Shown here: positions 1-5,159 of the stretch, piece by piece
Numbering within the stretch: position 1 is the first letter of the stretch
Layout: each line of letters starts with the position of its first letter
The notes under the pieces: generated by a model
What the model saw: the letters and a program-made list of their open reading frames with translations, nothing else
Told to the model about the DNA's origin: nothing
The model's database searches: none
Program-made: the position numbers and the translations under genes
DNA from: Bacteroidota bacterium
GTDB lineage: Bacteria; Bacteroidota; Bacteroidia; Chitinophagales; Chitinophagaceae
Direction of reading: 5' to 3'
Assembly: GCA_023423285.1 (NCBI GenBank)
Contig: JAFAFV010000154.1
Location: forward strand, 1-5,159
Length of the DNA: 5,159 nt

Positions 1-1
1 G

Positions 2-637
2 GTTGGAATCGGCTACGTCTTAAAGAAAGGCTTACCTGACAATGGCGGCACAGTTCAGCCCGGCAGTATCAATTATAAAGACCTCAATGGGGAGGGTACA
101 GTCAACCAGTTTGATGAGGCTATAATAGGCAACCCTATGCCGAAACACATTGGCGGGTTCAGCAATGTATTTGACTACAAAGGCTTCAATCTTTACGTAT
201 TTTTCCAGTGGTCTTATGGCAATCAGTTGTTTAATGCCAACAGAATATATTTTGAAGGCGGTAGACCTGCTAATAACAGAAACCAGTTTGCAACTTATGC
301 CAACAGGTGGACGCCGGAAAACCCCAGTAATGAGTATTTTAGAGCCAATGGGCAAGGACCTGCGGGGCGGTATTCATCAAAGTATATTGAGGATGGTTCA
401 TTTCTTCGGTTAAAAACAATTGCGCTTTCTTATTCTATTCCAACGAGAATTATCAAAATATCCGGTATCAGATCATTATTGCTTACTGCTACTGCACAAA
501 ATCTTAAAACCTGGACAAATTATTCCGGGCCCGATCCGGAAGTCTCTGTCAGAAACACTATATTAACACCAGGGTTTGACTGGTCAGCCTATCCCAGGGC
601 AACGATCCTTGTGTTTGGTGTAAAAGCTAATTTTTAA
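2..637 (+). CDS. SusC/RagA-family TonB-linked outer-membrane transporter, C-terminal part (5' truncated)
   Basis: This is the last 211 residues of an outer-membrane beta-barrel that, with SusD, imports oligosaccharides using TonB energy. The frame is open from base 2, so the gene starts outside the window; full-length members are usually about 1000 residues. Visible family signatures include 'YKDLNGEGTVNQFDE' (residues 25-39 of the fragment), matching the usual Y-x-D-x-NGDG-x-I motif of the late barrel with GEG in place of GDG. 'IIGNPMPKHIGGFSNVFDYKGF' is present in pieces just after it, followed by 'LYVFFQWSYGNQLFNANR'. Near the end are 'ATAQNLKTWTNYSGPDPEVS' and a terminal strand finishing in Phe, as expected for BAM-dependent barrel insertion. 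The stop lies 17 bases before the SusD ATG, so the two are surely co-transcribed. The substrate cannot be read from this fragment. Confidence 0.96.
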   Translation, partial: VGIGYVLKKGLPDNGGTVQPGSINYKDLNGEGTVNQFDEAIIGNPMPKHIGGFSNVFDYKGFNLYVFFQWSYGNQLFNANRIYFEGGRPANNRNQFATYANRWTPENPSNEYFRANGQGPAGRYSSKYIEDGSFLRLKTIALSYSIPTRIIKISGIRSLLLTATAQNLKTWTNYSGPDPEVSVRNTILTPGFDWSAYPRATILVFGVKANF

Positions 638-654
638 CCTATTAATTGATTGTC

Positions 655-2502
655 ATGATAAAAATAAATACATCCAGAATTTTAGTTTTTACATTAATCA
701 TAGTAGTGATGGGTTCCTGTAATAAATTTTTGGAAACCAAGCCGCGGGATGTTTATTCACCGGAAATTTTTTATGCGAACGAGGAGCAGTTAAACTCTGC
801 ACTGGCTACTGTTTACAGTAATATGGCCAATTTGAGCCTTTATGGCCAATACGTAATTTATAACGGTTTTGATGCAGATCTTTCTTTTCAGCGTAGCCTC
901 AATGCTTCATCTATCGGCCCTTCAGCTTATAATGTATCCGCTACTGAGGTAAGAGTGGCAGAATATTGGCGCCTGTGTTATCTGGGAATAGAAAGGGCAA
1001 ACCTTCTGTTAGCTAATATTAATAAGCCGGAAATGAAGGAAGATACCCGAAAAGTTATAAAAGGCGAAGCATTGTTCTTAAGAGCTTTTTATTATTTTAT
1101 GCTCGTGCAAAATTTTGGTCCGGTACCCATGAAGCTGGAACCTACTATCGATGGCTCAAATACCAGACTGGCCCGGTCGCCGGTAAGGGATGTGTATGAC
1201 CAGATATTAAAAGACATGGAAGAGGCTGATACACTAGTTAAGCCAATTACCGCATACAACCATGGCGGACGAATTAGCCGCTCAGCGGTGAGGGGAATAT
1301 TGGCACGTGTAAATTTGTTAATGGCCGGGAGCCCGCTAAATGATATATCAAGGTATGCAGAAGCGAAAAAATGGTCAGGTATGATCATAGATGAAGGATA
1401 TCATGAATTGAATAATGATTTCAGCCAGGTGTTCATTAATTATTCCGCAGATAAATACGATCCAAAAGAAACAATTTGGGAAATAGAACTATATGGAAAC
1501 GCCGTGGGAATGTGGAGCGCTATTTCTGGCAGGATAGGCACTTATGGAGGTGTGGCTTATTCAGATGAGCAGGATATGTTTTCTTACGGTACCGTAAAAG
1601 CTACGGGAATTTTATGGGATAAGTATGATAATTACGATAAGCTATACTCTTACGATCAGAGGCGGGATTCTGCGATAGCGCCGTATCGCTTAGCTGTTGC
1701 CACACCTCCAAGGCGCACTTACCTTACATCTGTAACTCACTATAACCGGGATTGCGGTAAGTATAAAAGAGAGTATGAAGTTGTGTCGCCCCGTAGTAAA
1801 AATTATAGCCCCGTTAACTTCCCGATGCTGAGGTATTCGGATATTTTACTGATGTATGCAGAAGCAGAAAATGCTATCAACGGGCCAACCGAAGATGCGA
1901 TTAGTAAAGTAAATCAGGTAAGAAGAAGAGGTTATGGAAAATACCTGAATGGCAAAAGCGGCATGGCCGAAAGTGTGGCATCCATTACGCTTACAGGTTC
2001 AGGGAGTGGATATGTGACAGCTTCTACTAAAGTGGAGATTGTGGGAGGCGGAGGCATCGGAGCCACCGCTACAGCAACTGTTTCTAGTGGAAGAATAACT
2101 ACGATTACCTTAACGAATCCGGGTGCCAGGTTTACATCCGTTCCCCAGGTTACCATCTCAGGTGTAGGTAGCGGGGCCACAGCGGTAGCTACTATTACAA
2201 ATGTCACTGATGCTGATTTGAAACCGGAAGCTTATGCAAGTAAAGACGCGTTCCTGGTTACCATTCAGGATGAAAGGGCAAGAGAGTTGTGTTTTGAAGC
2301 GCTAAGAAAAGCTGATTTGAACAGGTGGGGTATTCTCATAAAAAATATGGAGCTGACAAAAATTGATATTGAAGAAAAAGTGCCTACCAGCACCAGTATT
2401 ATTGTGCCCTACAGAAATTTTTCTCCGCGCGATACACTTTGGCCTATTCCCAGTTATGAAATGGGCTTAAACCCTGCCTTAACTCAAAATCCAGGTTGGT
2501 AA
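655..2502 (+). CDS. SusD/RagB-family outer-membrane lipoprotein with an inserted beta-repeat module
   Basis: This 615-aa surface lipoprotein forms the lid of the SusC channel and captures glycan. I chose ATG 655; an in-frame TTG at 646 would add only three residues. A hydrophobic signal of about 15 residues ends in the lipobox VMGS-C, with Cys22 as the lipidation site. Family landmarks run in order: 'KFLETKPRDVYSPEIFYANE' after the Cys; 'GEALFLRAFYYFMLVQNFGP' (137-156), a TPR-type helix; 'FPMLRYSDILLMYAEAENAI' (389-408); 'DERARELCFEALRKADLNRW' (539-558); and the classic ending 'LWPIPSYEMGLNPALTQNPG' plus Trp615. Most relatives have about 480-570 residues. The excess is largely explained by a Gly/Thr-rich tandem repeat at about 441-518, annotated separately. 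The reading frame is intact through the insert and the downstream conserved helices are normal, so the protein is probably functional. It follows SusC by 17 bases. Confidence 0.96.
   Translation: MIKINTSRILVFTLIIVVMGSCNKFLETKPRDVYSPEIFYANEEQLNSALATVYSNMANLSLYGQYVIYNGFDADLSFQRSLNASSIGPSAYNVSATEVRVAEYWRLCYLGIERANLLLANINKPEMKEDTRKVIKGEALFLRAFYYFMLVQNFGPVPMKLEPTIDGSNTRLARSPVRDVYDQILKDMEEADTLVKPITAYNHGGRISRSAVRGILARVNLLMAGSPLNDISRYAEAKKWSGMIIDEGYHELNNDFSQVFINYSADKYDPKETIWEIELYGNAVGMWSAISGRIGTYGGVAYSDEQDMFSYGTVKATGILWDKYDNYDKLYSYDQRRDSAIAPYRLAVATPPRRTYLTSVTHYNRDCGKYKREYEVVSPRSKNYSPVNFPMLRYSDILLMYAEAENAINGPTEDAISKVNQVRRRGYGKYLNGKSGMAESVASITLTGSGSGYVTASTKVEIVGGGGIGATATATVSSGRITTITLTNPGARFTSVPQVTISGVGSGATAVATITNVTDADLKPEAYASKDAFLVTIQDERARELCFEALRKADLNRWGILIKNMELTKIDIEEKVPTSTSIIVPYRNFSPRDTLWPIPSYEMGLNPALTQNPGW
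1975..2208 (+). repeat. Two tandem Gly/Thr/Ala-rich beta-type protein repeats inserted in SusD
   Basis: SusD residues about 441-518 hold two copies of one pattern with a 40-residue (120-base) period. Copy 1 reads 'SITLTGSGSGYVTASTKVEI' then 'VGGGGIGATATATVSSGR'. Copy 2 reads 'TITLTNPGARFTSVPQVTIS' then 'GVGSGATAVATITN'. Both follow the scheme ITLT-x(3-5)-aromatic-x(5-7)-V-x-I-x-GxGxxGATAxATx, which predicts short alternating beta strands. Similar 'GSGYTSAPTVTISGGGGTGA' type repeats occur, as far as I recall, in bacterial surface and phage tail or adhesin proteins. The copies are clearly diverged at the DNA level, so this is an old protein-level duplication and not a recent slippage product. 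The stretch is visibly richer in G and C than its surroundings (33 of 60 bases at 2041-2100), largely explained by Gly and Ala codons. The role is unknown. Confidence 0.85.
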
Positions 2503-2585
2503 TTATTATCAGCTAAAATAAATCTGACCACCGGAAATTTTGAATAGGATGTCTTGTTTAAAACTCAACCATCAAAAGTAAATGT

Positions 2586-3521
2586 ATGAAAAAGAGCCTA
2601 CTATTTATAGCATTAACCACAGTATTGTTTTCTTGTACAAAACAAGGAGTGGACACCCCGCAGTTTGATGTAACTACGGAAAAGACAACATACAAAGCCG
2701 GAGAAAGTGTAGCGTTTAACCTAGTGGGAGATGCGGAAATTATTTCATTTTATTCGGGGGAACCCCTGCTTGACTATGAATATAAAGATAGCAGGATTAT
2801 ATTTCCGGATTATATGAATGCTTCATTTACCACCGGCGTGGCATATGGCACGCACCCTGACTTGTTATCAGTGTGGGTGTCAAACGACTTTAACGGCAAT
2901 TACACAATCGATGATGTGTTGGCCGCAACATGGACAAATGATATTACTAAAAATTTTGTGCTGGCACCTAACTCCATGAATTCAACATCATCCGCACTTT
3001 CTGTACCATCGGGAGTTATAGATATTAAATCAGCCGCAGTTGATAAAACCAAGCCTATTTATCTTGCCTTCAGGTATTATAAAACGCCTGATGCCGTAGG
3101 AGGTACACAAAGAAACTGGTTTGTTCGCAGCCTTAAAATTGAAACCGGAACAATTTTGGGTAGCCAGGTTTTTTCTGATACCCGGCAGTTAACGCTGGTC
3201 TACGATAAACATTTTACTGATGATGCTTTGAAAAACAGCACACTAACCTCTTCAAGCATGACCATAAGGGTTCCCAGTGCCTTACCTAACGATACAGTAC
3301 AGGTTTGGGCAATTACTCCGCCACTTTCCGCCGCTGATTTTGAAAATGGCCCAGACAGGCCAATCCCGATTAGAGGATACAGAGATGAAATAATAAAAAC
3401 ATATGAGTACGTATTTAACACTCCCGGAACCTACAACGTGGTGTTTGTTGCCAGGAACTCAAACATATATGGAGATTCAGAAGAAATTGTGAGAAAGATT
3501 CCCATTACAATTACCGAGTAA
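2586..3521 (+). CDS. DUF5017-like surface lipoprotein, probable SusE/SGBP-position glycan-binding protein
   Basis: This 311-aa lipoprotein occupies the slot where PULs usually encode SusE/SusF-type surface glycan-binding proteins. 'MKKSLLFIALTTVLFSC' gives a type II signal with Cys17. Residues about 27-187 match the DUF5017 pattern: 'FDVTTEKTTYKAGESVAFNL' (27-46), 'FYSGEP' (55-60), 'LSVWVSNDFNGNY' (94-106), 'ATWTNDIT' (114-121), 'PIYLAFRYYKTP' (157-168) and 'QRNWFVRSLKIETG' (175-188). Together these suggest a beta-sandwich with a second strand-rich portion after it. The C-terminal part ends in a PKD/Ig-like strand pair, 'YEYVFNTPGTYNVVFVARN' (about 273-291). It lies 83 bases after SusD on the same strand with no visible terminator, so it is probably co-transcribed. 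Family identity is from remembered motifs. Glycan binding is inferred from position and lipidation, as no catalytic motif is recognisable. Confidence 0.85.
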   Translation: MKKSLLFIALTTVLFSCTKQGVDTPQFDVTTEKTTYKAGESVAFNLVGDAEIISFYSGEPLLDYEYKDSRIIFPDYMNASFTTGVAYGTHPDLLSVWVSNDFNGNYTIDDVLAATWTNDITKNFVLAPNSMNSTSSALSVPSGVIDIKSAAVDKTKPIYLAFRYYKTPDAVGGTQRNWFVRSLKIETGTILGSQVFSDTRQLTLVYDKHFTDDALKNSTLTSSSMTIRVPSALPNDTVQVWAITPPLSAADFENGPDRPIPIRGYRDEIIKTYEYVFNTPGTYNVVFVARNSNIYGDSEEIVRKIPITITE

Positions 3522-3681
3522 AATATGCGTATATCGGTTTAAGGGATCAATGAATTGTAAATAAAAACAGATCATTGATAAAATCTGAAAGTTGGGCAGG
3601 TAAGATCATGCTGGGGGCTAAATATATTTCCGAAACTGCCGGGCATAATGACTTAGACGTTTTCAAGAAAATAGATAAATA
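3522..3681. other. 160-base intergenic gap between the DUF5017 and DUF1080 genes
   Basis: This is the largest gap in the window and the only one with visible structure. It contains an 8-bp perfect inverted repeat (3546-3579) and an open 24-codon ATG reading frame (3608-3682), both listed separately. I see no GC-rich hairpin followed by a T-run, and no clear Bacteroidota promoter of the TTG / TAnnTTTG type, so it neither clearly ends nor clearly starts a transcript. By contrast, the 83-base gap at 2503-2585 shows nothing I can support. Confidence 0.6.
3546..3579. repeat. 8-bp perfect inverted repeat in the intergenic gap
   Basis: ATCAATGA (3546-3553) and TCATTGAT (3572-3579) are exact reverse complements separated by 18 A-rich bases. 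The stem is AT-rich, the loop is long and no T-tract follows, so an intrinsic terminator is unlikely. It could be an operator for a regulator, a weak mRNA hairpin that affects processing between the SusCD part and the enzyme part of the transcript, or chance. Confidence 0.35.
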
Positions 3682-3682
3682 A
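3608..3682 (+). CDS. Possible 24-aa small ORF coupled to the DUF1080 start (hypothetical or gene remnant)
   Basis: An ATG at 3608 opens 24 codons ending in TAA at 3680-3682. The last A of this stop is the first base of the next gene's ATG (TAATG), an arrangement typical of translational coupling. An AGG at 3598-3600 lies seven bases upstream of the ATG, which is a better Shine-Dalgarno match than at the larger genes here. The peptide starts 'MLGAKYISETAGHNDL' and ends 'FKKIDK': it is polar, soluble-looking and has no signal peptide. The frame stays open further upstream to a TGA at 3551-3553, so the stretch could also be the decayed tail of a lost gene. I do not recognise it, and a short open frame like this can arise by chance. 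Confidence 0.3.
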   Translation: MLGAKYISETAGHNDLDVFKKIDK

Positions 3683-4410
3683 TGATGCTGGTAGATTCTA
3701 TTTACAGAATACAAATTTTCATAATATTCTTTTTAAGTATTATTTTTTTATCCTGTTCAGGCTCTAAAAAGTCGGGCAAAAGCACATGGGTTCCTCTTTT
3801 CAATGGTACCTCTACCCAACACTGGCGGTCAGTAAACAGTGATGATTTCCCAAAATCAGGATGGAGGATTGAACATAACATGCTGGTACTTGACTCGGGT
3901 AAAAAAGGCGGCGATATCATTACGCGTGAAAAGTTTGGTGAGTTTGAATTGGAACTTGAGTACAACCTTACAAAATACGCCAATACGGGAGTGAAATATT
4001 TTGTGGATTTGATCCAAAGGCCCAACTCAAAAAGGATTACGGGTATTGGGTTTGAATACCAGATCATCGACGACCATAATTATCCTGTAGAGAAAACACA
4101 TAATGACCCGAAACTCCTGTCAGGCGCATTGTATGAACTATATGGCCCAACTGCAAATAAAAATTTGAACCCTCCCGGAAACTGGAATAGTATTAAGATC
4201 ATTGCAAAGAATAATAAAGTGGAGCATTGGTTAAATGGCAAAATGGTTCTTGAATACCAAAGGGATTCTGATGATCTGAAACAGAAAATTCAAAAGTCGA
4301 AGTTTGTAGAATTTCCGGGATTTGCCATGTCAGCAAAAGGTCATATTTTAATTCAGGACTATGGAAATATGGCGCAATTCAGAAACATAAGAATTAAAAA
4401 ATATGATTAG
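3682..4410 (+). CDS. DUF1080 / 3-keto-disaccharide hydrolase family lipoprotein
   Basis: This complete 242-aa protein belongs to the PF06439 family, a concanavalin-like beta-sandwich now named for hydrolysis of 3-keto-glycosides. A long hydrophobic segment (I12-S24) ends in the lipobox FLS-C with Cys25, so it is probably a lipoprotein of the cell envelope. Family landmarks are 'WVPLFNGTSTQHWRS' (36-50), 'GWRIEHNMLVL' (60-70), 'GGDIITREKFGEFELELEY' (76-94), 'ANTGVKYFVD' (100-109), 'GFEYQIIDDHNYP' (123-135), 'SGALYELYGPT' (147-157), 'GNWNSIKIIAKNNKVEHWLN' (166-185) and 'GHILIQDYGNMAQFRNIRIK' (220-239). Length and motif order are normal for a single-domain member. A second ATG follows at 3685, so the start could move by one codon. 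The stop overlaps the downstream esterase start by 8 bases. The exact substrate is unknown, and no 3-dehydrogenating oxidoreductase partner is visible in the window. Confidence 0.93.
   Translation: MMLVDSIYRIQIFIIFFLSIIFLSCSGSKKSGKSTWVPLFNGTSTQHWRSVNSDDFPKSGWRIEHNMLVLDSGKKGGDIITREKFGEFELELEYNLTKYANTGVKYFVDLIQRPNSKRITGIGFEYQIIDDHNYPVEKTHNDPKLLSGALYELYGPTANKNLNPPGNWNSIKIIAKNNKVEHWLNGKMVLEYQRDSDDLKQKIQKSKFVEFPGFAMSAKGHILIQDYGNMAQFRNIRIKKYD
4403..4410 (+). promoter_or_regulatory. 8-base overlap of DUF1080 stop and esterase start (translational coupling)
   Basis: The sequence ATGATTAG contains the esterase ATG (4403-4405) and the DUF1080 TAG (4408-4410) in different frames. Ribosomes ending on the first gene can restart on the second, so the two proteins are likely made in linked amounts. 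The A-rich run just upstream, within the DUF1080 C-terminus, offers no Shine-Dalgarno sequence, which is consistent with dependence on coupling. Confidence 0.7.
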
Positions 4411-5159
4411 GAAAACGGCTTTTGCAATAATGCTTTTGGTGTTTTTCCAGAACCTTTCCTATTCTCAAACAGAGGCTGAAAGAAGGAGCGAATACCTACA
4501 GGATGTTTTAAAAATTATTATTCCCCAAAAAATTCAGAAGAACACCAGAAGGGTTTCTGATAAAGACAGTACCTGGGCCCAATGGCTGAACCGAACGGGA
4601 GAGCGCCCGCCTGACTTTTCTAAAATGAGATCTTACCCGTTTTTGCCTGATCCATTGATGATGGAAAAAAAAGGTAAAGATGTGCCCGTTACAACCATGC
4701 AGCAATGGCAGGATAAACGAATCTGGATTAAAGAACAATACCAACAATGGATATCAGGCAGGTTTCCTCCGGCCCCGAAAAATTTGCGGTCAGAAATCTT
4801 ATCAGAAAAAACAGAGGATGGAACACTGATACAGATGATCAGGTTGAAATTTGGCCCCGGCCATAAGGCTGTCATGACATTTGAGTTAATGATTCCGCAG
4901 GATCGTAAAGGTCCGCTACCTGTGTATATGACCCAATGGACCCACAGAGGATGGGCGCAATTGGCTGTCAGAAGAGGATATATAGGTTGTGTGTATGCCG
5001 GAGCAGATACCTGGGACGATACCGAAGAGTATAAATTCATTTACCCTGAATTTGATTTTAGTATGCTGATGCGCCGCGCATGGGGAGCTTCCAGGGTGAT
5101 CGATTATTTATACACGCGCAAAGAGATTAACAAAAAACAAATTGCAATAACCGGGCATT
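4403..5159 (+). CDS. Exported alpha/beta hydrolase resembling CE15 glucuronoyl esterases, N-terminal part (3' truncated)
   Basis: The first 252 residues of a secreted or periplasmic esterase-like protein are present; the gene runs off the window. ATG 4403 gives a type I signal peptide (R3-K4, then a hydrophobic core) with likely cleavage after SYS (19-21), and there is no lipobox. After an N-terminal segment with 'WAQWLNRTGERPPDF' (58-72) come 'LPDPL' (81-85), 'VPVTTMQQWQDKR' (94-106) and 'SGRFPPAPKN' (118-127). These resemble the 'LPDP...VTS..W..R' opening of CE15 catalytic domains. 'RRAWGASRVIDYL' (224-236) and 'QIAITGH' (246-252) match the CE15 lead-in to the nucleophile elbow G-x-S-R-x-G-K. 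The final base is T, consistent with a TCN serine codon at 253. CE15 enzymes cleave esters of glucuronic acid in lignin-carbohydrate complexes. Here that is inferred; a general acetyl-xylan-esterase-like hydrolase is the main alternative. The acidic and His catalytic residues lie outside the window. Confidence 0.82.
   Translation, partial: MIRKTAFAIMLLVFFQNLSYSQTEAERRSEYLQDVLKIIIPQKIQKNTRRVSDKDSTWAQWLNRTGERPPDFSKMRSYPFLPDPLMMEKKGKDVPVTTMQQWQDKRIWIKEQYQQWISGRFPPAPKNLRSEILSEKTEDGTLIQMIRLKFGPGHKAVMTFELMIPQDRKGPLPVYMTQWTHRGWAQLAVRRGYIGCVYAGADTWDDTEEYKFIYPEFDFSMLMRRAWGASRVIDYLYTRKEINKKQIAITGH

Noticed and set aside
80..118. EF-hand or dockerin-like calcium loop in 'DLNGEGTVNQFDE' of SusC
   Set aside because: This Asp/Asn/Gly motif is a standard feature of SusC-family C-terminal regions and needs no separate domain call, although calcium binding is not excluded.
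32..355. Open reading frame of 107 codons on the reverse strand within the SusC fragment
   Set aside because: It lies wholly opposite a clearly conserved SusC frame, and its translation shows no recognisable motif; it is a shadow frame.
646..654. TTG at 646 as the SusD start
   Set aside because: It adds only three residues before ATG 655 and improves neither the signal peptide nor the ribosome-binding context.
1932..2207. Reverse-strand frame of 91 codons opposite the SusD repeat insert, rich in Pro and Val
   Set aside because: Its Pro/Val/Ala pattern is what the complement of Gly/Thr/Ala repeat codons gives. There is no start context, and it does not extend beyond the region opposite SusD.
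1975..2208. Recent DNA tandem duplication or assembly slippage in SusD
   Set aside because: The two copies are related at protein level but well diverged in bases, so they do not look like a fresh duplication or a sequencing artefact.
2503..2585. Promoter or terminator between SusD and the DUF5017 gene
   Set aside because: I found no TTG / TAnnTTTG promoter pair and no hairpin followed by a T-run in this AT-rich 83-base gap.
4508..5040. Two reverse-strand frames opposite the esterase gene
   Set aside because: The + strand frame has a signal peptide, CE15-like motifs and a coupled start; the reverse frames overlap each other and show nothing recognisable.

Overview
The window is a fragment of a polysaccharide utilization locus (PUL) from a member of the Bacteroidota. 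The evidence is the tail of a SusC-type TonB-dependent transporter followed by a SusD-type lipoprotein, a DUF5017-type surface lipoprotein and carbohydrate-active enzymes, all on the + strand. AT-rich, A-rich translation starts without strong Shine-Dalgarno sequences fit the same phylum. The style of the SusC/SusD proteins and the presence of a DUF1080 lipoprotein suggest the Chitinophagales/Sphingobacteriales side of the phylum, but this is an impression and no genus can be named.

Layout: 2-637 is the C-terminal 211 residues of SusC. 655-2502 is a full-length but oversized SusD/RagB lipoprotein (615 aa). 2586-3521 is a 311-aa DUF5017-like lipoprotein, probably a surface glycan-binding protein. 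3522-3681 is a 160-base gap holding an 8-bp inverted repeat and a possible 24-codon small ORF that ends across the next start codon. 3682-4410 is a 242-aa DUF1080 (3-keto-disaccharide hydrolase family) lipoprotein. 4403-5159 is the N-terminal 252 residues of an exported alpha/beta hydrolase resembling glucuronoyl esterases (CE15). It overlaps the previous gene by 8 bases and is cut off at its presumed nucleophile elbow.

Working model (inference): the SusD and DUF5017 lipoproteins capture a glycan at the cell surface and SusC imports it through the outer membrane. The DUF1080 protein and the esterase trim it, acting on a 3-keto-glycoside and on an ester of a sugar acid respectively. If the esterase is a true CE15 enzyme, the target could be glucuronoxylan or lignin-carbohydrate esters, but no glycoside hydrolase is visible to confirm this.

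The most unusual element is a block of about 80 residues within SusD (about 441-518). It consists of two diverged tandem Gly/Thr/Ala-rich beta-type repeats set into a normally short loop, between the 'VNQVRRRGYGK' helix and the 'DERARELCFE' helix. It looks like a small domain inserted into the glycan-capturing lipoprotein. I see no mobile element, RNA gene, CRISPR array or convincing terminator. The reverse strand shows no gene I would support.
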